Below, piece by piece: positions 1 to 5,797 of a stretch of DNA of 6,641 bases; the first letter of the stretch is position 1, and every line of letters begins with the position of its first letter. The stretch spans positions 1 through 6,641 of the forward strand of contig VAXT01000106.1 of NCBI GenBank assembly GCA_005883245.1. Direction: 5' to 3'. A model generated the notes under the pieces. That model did not search any database. It had not been told where the DNA came from and worked only from the letters and a program-made list of their open reading frames with translations. This DNA comes from Actinomycetota bacterium (lineage in GTDB: Bacteria > Actinomycetota > Thermoleophilia > Gaiellales > Gaiellaceae). The position numbers were made by a program, and so were the translations under genes.

Positions 1-2672
1 TCGCCCGCGAGCGTCTCGATCGAGGCAGGGATGTACGACCTCGCGGCCCGTCGGAAGCTCAGGTGGAGCGTCTCGTACAGCTTGTCTGCGGCCGCCCAGA
101 GCTCGCGAGCCTGGTCGAAGTCGCCGCGCATGGCATGCAGGCCGGCCAGAGTGCTCCCGATCGCTGCCTCGAGCGAATTGTCGTCTGTGACGTCGCTGAG
201 GAACTGCTCGCAGCGGCCGATTGCCTTCTCGACCGGGGTTGGGCCGAAGTAGAGCGACTGGGCAAGTAGCGCCACGAGGAAGCCCACCTCCCGCAGTTCT
301 GCGGCCTGCCGCGCGTGGTCAAGGGCCCGGTCGAGCGCCTCCGCGCGGGCGCCCCAGTGCGCGGCACGGATGTCGAGCTCGCTCCGTAGCCGCCAAGCTC
401 TGGCCAGGCCGAGGTGGTCGCCTGCGTCCTCGAGAACCGGAATCGCTCGACTCGTGACCTCGGGGATCGTCAGCGTCGCGTCCTCGGAGCCCGCGAACGT
501 CTTGTAGAACTCTCGCTCGATCAGCGCCCGCGACTCGGTGCGCGTGTCGCCGGCCGCCGAGGCCAACGCCACGGCCTCCTCGAGCACGTCCCCGGCGCCT
601 GCGAAATCGCCGGTCATCATCCGTGCGCTCCCGAGCTCGGTCAGGAACTCGCTGCGCCGGGGATGAGCTTCTGGCAGCAACGCGACGGCGCGCGACATCA
701 GGCTCTCCGCGGCGGCTACATCGCCTCCGCCCGCCATCGCGCGGCGACCCGCCCTGCCGAGACGCTCGCCCGCGCGGGCGGCCAGCTCCGCCGCCTTGTC
801 GCTGACAGGCCCGAGCTCCGCTCGGTACTGGAACGCCTGCTCGAGGTGGTAGCCGAGGATCTCGTCCAGCTCGCTCGACTTCGGCCCGGTCGTCCGCTCG
901 AGCCACCCCACGTAGCGCTCGTGGAGCTCGGCGCGAATCTCCTTGGGAACGCCGAGGTACGCGGCGTCGCGGATCAGGATGTGCCGGAAGCGGAAGCCGT
1001 CCTCGTCGGGGAAGATCGAGATCGCGGGCTCGATGAACTCCTTGCGCGTCAGCGTCATCAGGCGGGCGCCTGCCGACTCCCGCTGCTCGACCGGCGTCAG
1101 CTCGGCGATCGCGCCGCGCCAGAACTCCTTGCCGATCACCGACGCCCGCTCGATCACGGCTCGCTCCTCGGGCTCGAGGCGGTCGAGACGGGCTGCGAGC
1201 AGGGCATGGATCGTGGGTGGGATCGCGACGTCTTCCGAAGCGCCGCCGTCCTCGGTCAGCATCGCGAGCATCTGCTCGACGTACAGCGGGTTTCCCTCTG
1301 CAGCGTCGGTGATGCGGAGGAACAGGTCTGCGGTCAGCTCCTGCTCGCCGCTGAGGAGGTCGAGCAGGGCTTCGGCCTCGGCCTCGGACAGCGGGTCGAG
1401 GACGATTGCGGAGGCGTTCGGCGAGGAGGCGAGCCAGCCCGGGTGTTGCTCTAGCAGCTCGCGGCGAGCCAGGCAGACGATGAGAATCGGGGCGTCGACG
1501 ATCCAGCCGAGCAGGTACTCGATCAGGTCGAGGAAGGTCGGCTCGGCCCACTGCAGGTCGTCGAAGGCGATTACGAGCGGCCGTTCGCGCGCGAGGTGCT
1601 CGAGCAGCCGGCGTACCGCCCACATCGTCTCCTCGGGCGCGCTCGTGCTGCCTGCGATCCCGATCGCCCCCGCGAGGCGGCCCGCGATCTTGTTCGCGTC
1701 GGGGTCGCCCTCGAGCAGCTCCTCGATCCGCTCGCGCGTGAGCTCGCCGGCCGCGCGCCGCACGAGATCTCGCAGCGGCCAGTACGTGATGCCCTTTCCG
1801 TACGGAATACAGCGGCCGACCAGGACCGAGGCCTCGTCGTCGACGCTCGCGAGCAGCTCCTTTACGAGCCGTGACTTGCCGATCCCGGCCGTGCCGATGA
1901 CGCTGATCACGCGGCAATCGCGCGTTCGGGCCGCGTCCTCGAACGCCGTGCGCAGACGCTCCAGCTCTCGATCGCGACCGACCATCGGCGAGTCGAGCCG
2001 CCTCGCGAAGGCGGGCGCGCCCGAAAGCACTCCAAGGACACGCCAGGCGCGGACCGGCTGTGACTTCCCCTTGAGCTCGAGTGGCTCGAGCGGCTCGACG
2101 AGCACCGCCTCGCGCACGAGCCGGTAGGTCGGATCGCCGATCAAGATCTCGCCGGCGCTCGCTGCCGCCTCGAGGCGCTGCGCCACGGCCACCGCGTCGC
2201 CGGTTGCGAACGCCTGCCCTTCGGAGGGATCGCCCGCGACGACCTCGCCCGTGTTGATCCCCGTGCGGAAACGCAGCTCCGCCCCGAACTCCACGCGCAG
2301 CTCCTCGTTCAGCTCGTGCAGCGCTTCACGGAGCTCCGTGACCGCCCGCACCGCGCGCAGGGCGTCGTCCTCGTGGACGACGGGAATCCCGAAGACGGCC
2401 ATGACCGCGTCGCCGATGAACTTCTCGACGGTGCCGCCGTGGTGCTCCAGAACGCGGCTGACCTCGATGAAGTACCGCGAGAGCATCCTCCGGTAGGACT
2501 CGACGTCGAGGCTCTCTCCGAGCGGCGTCGAGTCGATCAGGTCGGAGAAGACGACCGTGACGGTCTTGCGCATCTCGCGCGGCGCGACCGGCTCCTCGAT
2601 GGGAGCCCCGCAGGCGAGGCAGAACCGTGCGCGATCCGGGTTGGCCTCGCCGCAGTTCGAGCAAGCGGCCAT
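1..2672 (-). CDS. Zinc-ribbon / class III nucleotide cyclase-like / AAA (STAND) ATPase signalling protein, 3' end outside window
   Basis: The minus-strand frame is open from an ATG at 2672 to the left edge (890 residues, no stop), so the C-terminus is missing. Domains in order: a zinc ribbon with C4/C7 and C18/C21; a class III cyclase-like domain (about 34-215) with metal-binding Asp in FSDLIDST (D44) and KFIGDAVMAVFG (D88) and the lysine K84; a linker; an AAA_16-type ATPase opening with VGRDRELERL (231-240), Walker A GTAGIGKS (260-267) and Walker B-like AFDDLQWAEPT (about 369-379); then helical, TPR-like repeats to the edge (for example around 841-875). Proteins of this build are thought to be cytoplasmic signal-responsive ATPases with a degenerate or active cyclase; the ligand is unknown. 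The catalytic Asn position is Ala162 and the substrate-selecting position is Phe155, so cyclase activity is doubtful. The start is chosen because the zinc ribbon begins directly after it. It is transcribed divergently from ffh. Architecture is certain; function is inferred. Confidence 0.9.
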   Translation of the reverse strand, partial: MAACSNCGEANPDRARFCLACGAPIEEPVAPREMRKTVTVVFSDLIDSTPLGESLDVESYRRMLSRYFIEVSRVLEHHGGTVEKFIGDAVMAVFGIPVVHEDDALRAVRAVTELREALHELNEELRVEFGAELRFRTGINTGEVVAGDPSEGQAFATGDAVAVAQRLEAAASAGEILIGDPTYRLVREAVLVEPLEPLELKGKSQPVRAWRVLGVLSGAPAFARRLDSPMVGRDRELERLRTAFEDAARTRDCRVISVIGTAGIGKSRLVKELLASVDDEASVLVGRCIPYGKGITYWPLRDLVRRAAGELTRERIEELLEGDPDANKIAGRLAGAIGIAGSTSAPEETMWAVRRLLEHLARERPLVIAFDDLQWAEPTFLDLIEYLLGWIVDAPILIVCLARRELLEQHPGWLASSPNASAIVLDPLSEAEAEALLDLLSGEQELTADLFLRITDAAEGNPLYVEQMLAMLTEDGGASEDVAIPPTIHALLAARLDRLEPEERAVIERASVIGKEFWRGAIAELTPVEQRESAGARLMTLTRKEFIEPAISIFPDEDGFRFRHILIRDAAYLGVPKEIRAELHERYVGWLERTTGPKSSELDEILGYHLEQAFQYRAELGPVSDKAAELAARAGERLGRAGRRAMAGGGDVAAAESLMSRAVALLPEAHPRRSEFLTELGSARMMTGDFAGAGDVLEEAVALASAAGDTRTESRALIEREFYKTFAGSEDATLTIPEVTSRAIPVLEDAGDHLGLARAWRLRSELDIRAAHWGARAEALDRALDHARQAAELREVGFLVALLAQSLYFGPTPVEKAIGRCEQFLSDVTDDNSLEAAIGSTLAGLHAMRGDFDQARELWAAADKLYETLHLSFRRAARSYIPASIETLAG

Positions 2673-2682
2673 GTCCTGAACA

Positions 2683-2688
2683 AGTATG
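2683..2688 (-). promoter_or_regulatory. Possible -10 element for the cyclase-ATPase gene
   Basis: Read on the minus strand, the hexamer CATACT matches four of six bases of TATAAT and ends 10 bp before the ATG at 2672. Transcription would start only about 4 nt before that codon. No -35 box is recognisable at 16-18 bp. The bases just before the ATG (CAGGAC) contain an AGGA, but it lies too close to be a normal Shine-Dalgarno. This is a weak call based on position and partial match only. Confidence 0.22.
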
Positions 2689-2707
2689 GAACGAAGCGGC
2701 CTCTGAG

Positions 2708-2713
2708 TACACT
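2708..2713 (+). promoter_or_regulatory. Probable -10 element for ffh (leaderless start)
   Basis: TACACT fits the actinobacterial TAnnnT pattern. Its last base lies 8 nt before the ffh ATG at 2722, so transcription is predicted to begin at about 2720, giving a leaderless or two-nucleotide leader mRNA. The bases before the ATG (CTGGCCGGCG) hold no Shine-Dalgarno, which agrees. No convincing -35 box is seen. It lies in the 49-bp divergent intergenic region shared with the cyclase-ATPase gene. Confidence 0.42.
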
Positions 2714-2721
2714 GGCCGGCG

Positions 2722-4059
2722 ATGTTCGACGCCCTATCCGACAGGCTTCAGGCCGCGCTGCACGACGTCCGCGGCCGGGGCAAGCTCGACGAGGACTCGA
2801 TCTCGAAGGCGATGCGCGAGATCCGCCTGGCCCTGCTCGAGGCGGACGTCAACTTCAAGGTCGTCAAGGACTTCGTCGCCCGTGTCCGCGAGCGGGCGCG
2901 GGGCGCAGACGTCACGAAGAGCCTCACGCCGGGGCAAGAGGTCGTGCGCATCGTCCACGAGGAGCTGACCTCCCTCATGGGCAGCGGCGACTCGAAGCTC
3001 GCGTTCGCCAGCCGTCCGCCGACCGTGATTCTGCTCGCCGGCCTCCAGGGCGCGGGCAAGACGACAGCGGCCGCGAAGCTTGCGCTCCTCCTGCGCAAGG
3101 AGGGGCACTCGCCGGCGCTGGTCGCCGCCGATCTCGCGCGTCCCGCGGCAGTGGAGCAGCTCGAGCAGCTCGGGCGCGAGCTCCGGATCCCGGTCTTCAC
3201 GGGCGGCGACCCGGTCGAGGCCGTGACCACGGGAATCGACCAGGCGCGGAACCAGGGCAAGGACGTGGTCATCCTCGACACCGCGGGCCGGCTGCATGTC
3301 GACGAGGCGCTGATGGAAGAGCTCGCGGCAGTCCGGAACGCGTCCAGGCCGACGAACGTCCTGCTCGTGCTCGACGCGATGACCGGCCAGGAAGCGGTCT
3401 CGGTCGCGGAGGCCTTCCAGGAGCGCGTCGCGTTCGACGGCGTCGTCCTGACGAAGCTCGACGGAGACGCTCGCGGCGGCGCGGCGCTCTCGGTCAAGGC
3501 GGTCACGGGCAAGCCGGTCAAGCTCGCCTCGGTCGGTGAGAAGCTCGACCAGCTCGAGTACTTCCATCCCGACCGCATGGCGTCGCGGATCCTCGGGATG
3601 GGCGACGTCCTGACGCTGATCGAGAAGGCGGAGGCGGCCGCCGACCATGACGAGCAAGAGCGGCTCGAGCAGCAGTTCCTGGCCGGCGAGTTCACGTTCG
3701 ACGATTTCCTGGCCAGCTACAAGATGCTGCGCCGGATGGGCCCGCTGAAGGGCGTGCTCTCGATGCTCCCGGGAGTTGGCAAACAGCTCCAGGGCCTCGA
3801 CGTCAACGAGAAGGACATGGGCCGCGTGGAGGCGATCGTGCTCTCGATGACCCCGCAGGAGCGCCGGCTGCCGCACCTGATCGACGGGTCACGCCGCAAG
3901 CGGATCGCGGCGGGCAGCGGGACCTCGGTCCAGCAGGTCAACCAGCTGCTCTCGGCGCGCAAGCAGATGCAGAAGATGATGAAGCAGATGAAGAAAGGCA
4001 AAATGCCTGGGCTCCCGCCGGAGCTCCTTCAGCAAGCGCAGCAACAAGCTCGAAAGTGA
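2722..4059 (+). CDS. ffh: Signal recognition particle GTPase Ffh (SRP54)
   Basis: This 445-residue protein has the full SRP54 architecture. An N-terminal four-helix bundle (about 1-90) is followed by the NG GTPase domain: P-loop GLQGAGKTT (107-115), DLARPAAVEQL (137-147), DTAGR (186-190), TKLDGDARGG (244-253) and the closing GEKLDQLEYF (272-281). The C-terminal M domain (from about 325) contains the SRP-RNA-binding signature SRRKRIAAGSG (390-400) and a Met/Lys-rich tail with KQMQKMMKQMKKGKMPG. Ffh binds 4.5S-type SRP RNA and hydrophobic nascent signal sequences and delivers ribosomes to FtsY at the membrane. Length is normal for the family. The ATG fits the family N-terminus (MFDALSDRLQ) and lies 8 nt after a -10-like box, so the mRNA is probably leaderless. 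It is followed by a 137-bp leader region and rpsP, a common bacterial ffh-rpsP order. Neither ftsY nor the SRP RNA gene is in the window. Confidence 0.98.
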   Translation: MFDALSDRLQAALHDVRGRGKLDEDSISKAMREIRLALLEADVNFKVVKDFVARVRERARGADVTKSLTPGQEVVRIVHEELTSLMGSGDSKLAFASRPPTVILLAGLQGAGKTTAAAKLALLLRKEGHSPALVAADLARPAAVEQLEQLGRELRIPVFTGGDPVEAVTTGIDQARNQGKDVVILDTAGRLHVDEALMEELAAVRNASRPTNVLLVLDAMTGQEAVSVAEAFQERVAFDGVVLTKLDGDARGGAALSVKAVTGKPVKLASVGEKLDQLEYFHPDRMASRILGMGDVLTLIEKAEAAADHDEQERLEQQFLAGEFTFDDFLASYKMLRRMGPLKGVLSMLPGVGKQLQGLDVNEKDMGRVEAIVLSMTPQERRLPHLIDGSRRKRIAAGSGTSVQQVNQLLSARKQMQKMMKQMKKGKMPGLPPELLQQAQQQARK

Positions 4060-4139
4060 GTGACGAAGCGAAGCGTTCGTGGGCGGAGCCGGGCTTTGCC
4101 CGAGCGCAGCCTCGGTAGTGTTGGCTACGGCAATGTGTG
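4060..4139 (+). other. Intergenic segment with small inverted and direct repeats between ffh and rpsP
   Basis: This non-coding stretch begins right after the ffh stop. It contains a tandem CGAAG CGAAG (4064-4073), an ACGAA/TTCGT pair enclosing it (4063-4067 with 4076-4080), and a compact CGGGC-TTT-GCCCG hairpin (4090-4102). No T-run follows the hairpin, so I do not call it an intrinsic terminator. A TAGTGT hexamer (4116-4121) could be a weak -10 for a separate rpsP promoter, but no -35 accompanies it. The repeat-rich look could mean a dispersed intergenic repeat; this cannot be tested from one copy. Confidence 0.35.
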
Positions 4140-4146
4140 AAGGAGG
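4140..4146 (+). promoter_or_regulatory. Strong Shine-Dalgarno not belonging to rpsP
   Basis: AAGGAGG, followed by more G, lies 7 nt before an ATG at 4154. It cannot serve rpsP, whose ATG is about 50 nt further on and has its own AAAGGAG. The only ORF it can serve at normal spacing is the 9-codon leader ORF. Confidence 0.5.
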
Positions 4147-4152
4147 GGGCCC

Positions 4153-4179
4153 CATGGGGGAACCATGGGTTCCCCCATG
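4153..4179 (+). repeat. Perfect 12-bp inverted repeat, 3-nt loop, in the rpsP leader
   Basis: CATGGGGGAACC (4153-4164) is the exact reverse complement of GGTTCCCCCATG (4168-4179), separated by ATG (4165-4167). As RNA it would make a very stable 12-bp hairpin ending 6 nt before the rpsP Shine-Dalgarno, which stays outside the stem. As DNA it would make a dyad-symmetric protein site. No T-run follows, so it is not a standard terminator. A GGGGCCCC palindrome (4146-4153) abuts it and could form an alternative pairing. Confidence 0.8.
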
Positions 4180-4183
4180 CTGA
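4154..4183 (+). CDS. Candidate 9-residue leader peptide ORF upstream of rpsP
   Basis: The ATG at 4154 opens a 9-codon frame encoding MGEPWVPPC and ends in TGA at 4181-4183, 13 nt before the rpsP ATG. It has a strong Shine-Dalgarno (AAGGAGG, 4140-4146) at ideal spacing. It lies almost entirely inside the perfect inverted repeat at 4153-4179, so a translating ribosome would have to melt that hairpin. Consecutive prolines are known to slow ribosomes that depend on EF-P; whether that matters here is inference. Its stop lies next to the rpsP Shine-Dalgarno, a geometry that would permit coupled or attenuated rpsP translation. The ORF is too short for coding statistics, and the palindrome itself dictates most of its codons, so it could be accidental. 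Confidence 0.35.
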   Translation: MGEPWVPPC

Positions 4184-4185
4184 AC

Positions 4186-4192
4186 AAAGGAG
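4186..4192 (+). promoter_or_regulatory. rpsP ribosome binding site
   Basis: AAAGGAG matches seven consecutive bases complementary to the 16S rRNA 3' end, with 4 nt before the rpsP ATG at 4197. It fixes the rpsP start and lies 6 nt after the base of the inverted repeat. Confidence 0.85.
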
Positions 4193-4196
4193 ATAG

Positions 4197-4442
4197 ATGG
4201 CCGTAAGAATGCGATTGACCCGTGTCGGGTCGAAGAAGAACCCGGTCTACCGGGTGGTCGTGGCCGACTCGCGCTCGCCGCGCGACGGCAAGTTCATCGA
4301 GATCGTGGGCCGCTACAACCCGCAGACCGACCCGTCGACGATCGACTTCGACGAGGAGAAGGTCCAGGAATGGCTGTCGAAGGGCGCGACGCCGTCGAAC
4401 ACGGTCGCGCGCCTGCTCAAGAAGGCGAACGTCGGTGGCTGA
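4197..4442 (+). CDS. rpsP: Small ribosomal subunit protein bS16
   Basis: The 81-residue product has the canonical bS16 sequence: MAVRMRLTRVGSKKNP at the N-terminus, VYRVVVADSRSPRDG (17-31), FIEIVGRYNP (33-42), and a C-terminal helix EKVQEWLSKGATPSNTVARLL. bS16 binds 16S rRNA in the 5' domain and is needed for 30S assembly. Length is typical of the family. The ATG start is fixed by the strong Shine-Dalgarno and by the conserved N-terminus. Its last eight bases overlap the GTG start of khpA, so the two are probably translationally coupled. The leader upstream carries a candidate short peptide ORF and a strong hairpin that could tune its expression. Confidence 0.98.
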   Translation: MAVRMRLTRVGSKKNPVYRVVVADSRSPRDGKFIEIVGRYNPQTDPSTIDFDEEKVQEWLSKGATPSNTVARLLKKANVGG

Positions 4443-4665
4443 GCTGCTGGCGCACCTCGCTCGGCGGCTCGTCGACGAGCCGGACGCGGTCGAGGTGGAG
4501 GAGGTGCAGCGCGAGGGCGCGACCGTTCTCCAGCTTCGCGTCGCGAAGGACGACGTCGGCAAGGTGATCGGCCGTCAAGGGCGCATCGCCCGGGCGCTGC
4601 GGGCGATCGTGCGCGCGAGCGGGGCCAGGTCGCACCGCCGCGTCGTGCTCGAGATCCTGGAGTAG
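4435..4665 (+). CDS. khpA: KH-domain RNA-binding protein KhpA
   Basis: This 76-residue single KH domain carries the RNA-binding GXXG loop as GRQG (46-49) inside VGKVIGRQGRIARALRAIV, the hallmark of the KhpA/YlqC family. In other bacteria KhpA partners with KhpB/EloR and binds many RNAs, with links to cell-envelope control; its exact target here is unknown. The GTG start lies inside the end of rpsP (8-nt overlap GTGGCTGA), implying translation by ribosomes finishing rpsP; only a weak AAGG lies upstream. rpsP-khpA-rimM-trmD is a common order in Gram-positive genomes. Here a phosphoesterase gene separates khpA from rimM. Length and start match the family. Confidence 0.93.
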   Translation: MAELLAHLARRLVDEPDAVEVEEVQREGATVLQLRVAKDDVGKVIGRQGRIARALRAIVRASGARSHRRVVLEILE

Positions 4666-4673
4666 CGCCCGCG

Positions 4674-5330
4674 TTGCGCGTCGCGGCGCTGTACGACGTC
4701 CACGGAGTCCCCGCGGCGCTCGAGGCCGTGCTCGCGGAGGTGGAGCGGGAGGAGGTCGACGCGATCGTCTTCGGCGGAGACCTCTTCCTCGGGCCTCAGC
4801 CGGCCGAGATCGCTGCGCTCGTCCGCACAGTGGACGCCGACTTCATTCGCGGGAACTGCGACCGCGAGCCAGACGACTGGACCCGGTCGAAGCTCGACGA
4901 GGAGACGCTCGCCTGGGCGCAGGGCTGGCCGCTGACGGTGGAGCACGACGGCGTCCTCTACTGCCACGCCTCGCCGAAGGACGACATGCGTCCGATCCTC
5001 ACGGACGCATCTCCGCCCGAGCGGTTCGACGAAGCGCTCGACGGGGTCGACGCCCGACTCGTCGTCGCCGGGCACACGCACATGCAGTTCAAGCGCGACC
5101 GCTGGGCGAACGCCGGAGCGGTCGGGTGGCCGTACGAGGGCGACGTGGCGGCCTTCTGGGCAGTCGTCTCCGACGACGTCGAGTTCCGGCGCACGCCGAT
5201 CGACGTCGAGCGCGTGGCGTCCGAGATCCTCGAATCCGGCTGGCCGGAAGGCGAGTCGTTCGTCGCCGAGAACATCCGCATGGCTCCGTCGCGGGAAGAG
5301 GCGACGGCCTGGTTCGAGTCGCGCGCGTGA
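4674..5330 (+). CDS. Calcineurin-like metallophosphoesterase, YfcE/Metallophos_2-like
   Basis: The 218-residue protein shows the full metallophosphoesterase signature: DVHG (8-11), GGDLFLGP (34-41), GNCDR (60-64, the family GNH[DE] block with Cys replacing His), CHASP (97-101) and AGHTH (132-136). These residues bind two metal ions, and relatives hydrolyse phosphodiesters or phosphomonoesters; the substrate cannot be read from the sequence. It has no signal peptide or membrane segment and is probably cytoplasmic. The start is a TTG directly before RVAALYDVHG, 8 nt after the khpA stop, with a distant GGAG (4659-4662). Its stop overlaps the rimM start (GTGA). Its place within a ribosome-maturation operon suggests a role near RNA metabolism or nucleotide signalling, but that is inference from context only. 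GNCD instead of GNHD occurs in some family members, so the enzyme need not be inactive. Confidence 0.9.
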   Translation: MRVAALYDVHGVPAALEAVLAEVEREEVDAIVFGGDLFLGPQPAEIAALVRTVDADFIRGNCDREPDDWTRSKLDEETLAWAQGWPLTVEHDGVLYCHASPKDDMRPILTDASPPERFDEALDGVDARLVVAGHTHMQFKRDRWANAGAVGWPYEGDVAAFWAVVSDDVEFRRTPIDVERVASEILESGWPEGESFVAENIRMAPSREEATAWFESRA

Positions 5331-5782
5331 GAGTTCAGGTCGGAAGGGTCGGCAAGCCCCACGGGCTCGATGGCGCGTTCGTCGTCGAGGAGGCGAGTGA
5401 GGACCCGGAGCGGTTCGCCGAGGGCGCGACGCTGCTCGTCGGCGGCGAGCCGGCGCGGATCGTCGAGTCGAAGCGCGCAGGAGGCAGGCCGGTGATCAGG
5501 CTCGACCGTGAGGCCGAGCGCGGCGCCCCGATCGAGCTCGACCGCAGCACGTTGCCCGCGCCTGAGGAGGGCGAGTACTACGCATTCCAGCTCGTCGGGC
5601 TCGAGGTCGAGGAAGTGGGAGGGGAGAGGCTCGGCCGCGTGGCGGAGGTCTTCTCCGGCCCCGCGAACGCCGTGCTCGAGCTCGACACCGGGCTCGCGCT
5701 CCCGCTCGTCGACGCGTGCGTTCAGGAGGTCGATCTCGAAGGGGGTCGAATCGTTGTTCAGACCGGCTTCACGGACGGATAG
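5327..5782 (+). CDS. rimM: Ribosome maturation factor RimM (16S rRNA processing), compact form
   Basis: The 151-residue product starts VQVGRVGKPHGLDGAF, the RimM N-terminal motif (HGLDG at 12-16). It then has the linker EEGEYYAFQLVGLEV (80-94) leading into a PRC-barrel domain with GERLGRVAEV and ANAVLEL, ending EVDLEGGRIVVQ. RimM binds the 30S head near uS19 and helps its late maturation. The GTG at 5327 overlaps the phosphoesterase stop by 4 nt (GTGA), so translation is probably coupled. The same frame is open further upstream, but those codons lie inside the phosphoesterase and precede the family N-terminus. The protein is shorter than most relatives (about 165-185): the usual segment with a D-R-x-x-A-E-x-L-R-G helix before the linker is replaced by a much shorter LDREAERGAPIEL. 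The stop TAG is in frame with trmD. Confidence 0.94.
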   Translation: MRVQVGRVGKPHGLDGAFVVEEASEDPERFAEGATLLVGGEPARIVESKRAGGRPVIRLDREAERGAPIELDRSTLPAPEEGEYYAFQLVGLEVEEVGGERLGRVAEVFSGPANAVLELDTGLALPLVDACVQEVDLEGGRIVVQTGFTDG

Positions 5783-5797
5783 CTACTCTCCTTCGCT

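Noticed and set aside
319..1917. 532-codon open frame on the minus strand, and 346- and 394-codon plus-strand frames at 414-1454 and 943-2127
   Set aside because: All overlap the cyclase-ATPase gene in other frames. Their Arg/Pro/Ala/Ser-rich translations show no domain, whereas the frame from 2672 has continuous zinc-ribbon, cyclase and ATPase motifs. High GC makes long shadow frames expected.
2734..3876. Long antisense frames opposite ffh (2734-3876, 2748-3695) and the plus-strand frame 2316-3539
   Set aside because: No recognisable motif, and they are mirrors of a highly conserved ffh coding frame; codon structure of ffh explains them.
4090..4102. CGGGC-TTT-GCCCG hairpin as an intrinsic terminator for ffh
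   Set aside because: Stem of only 5 bp and no T-run after it.
4060..4196. SRP (4.5S-type) RNA gene next to ffh
   Set aside because: The conserved GGAAG/AGCA tetraloop-domain signature of SRP RNA is absent here and was not seen elsewhere in the window.
4165..4206. Short ORF from ATG 4165 (or 4177) overlapping the rpsP start
   Set aside because: No Shine-Dalgarno at proper spacing before either ATG; noted only as part of the leader finding.
5126..5326. Upstream in-frame extension of rimM beginning at 5126
   Set aside because: Lies inside the phosphoesterase gene and precedes the conserved RimM N-terminus, which begins at the GTG at 5327.
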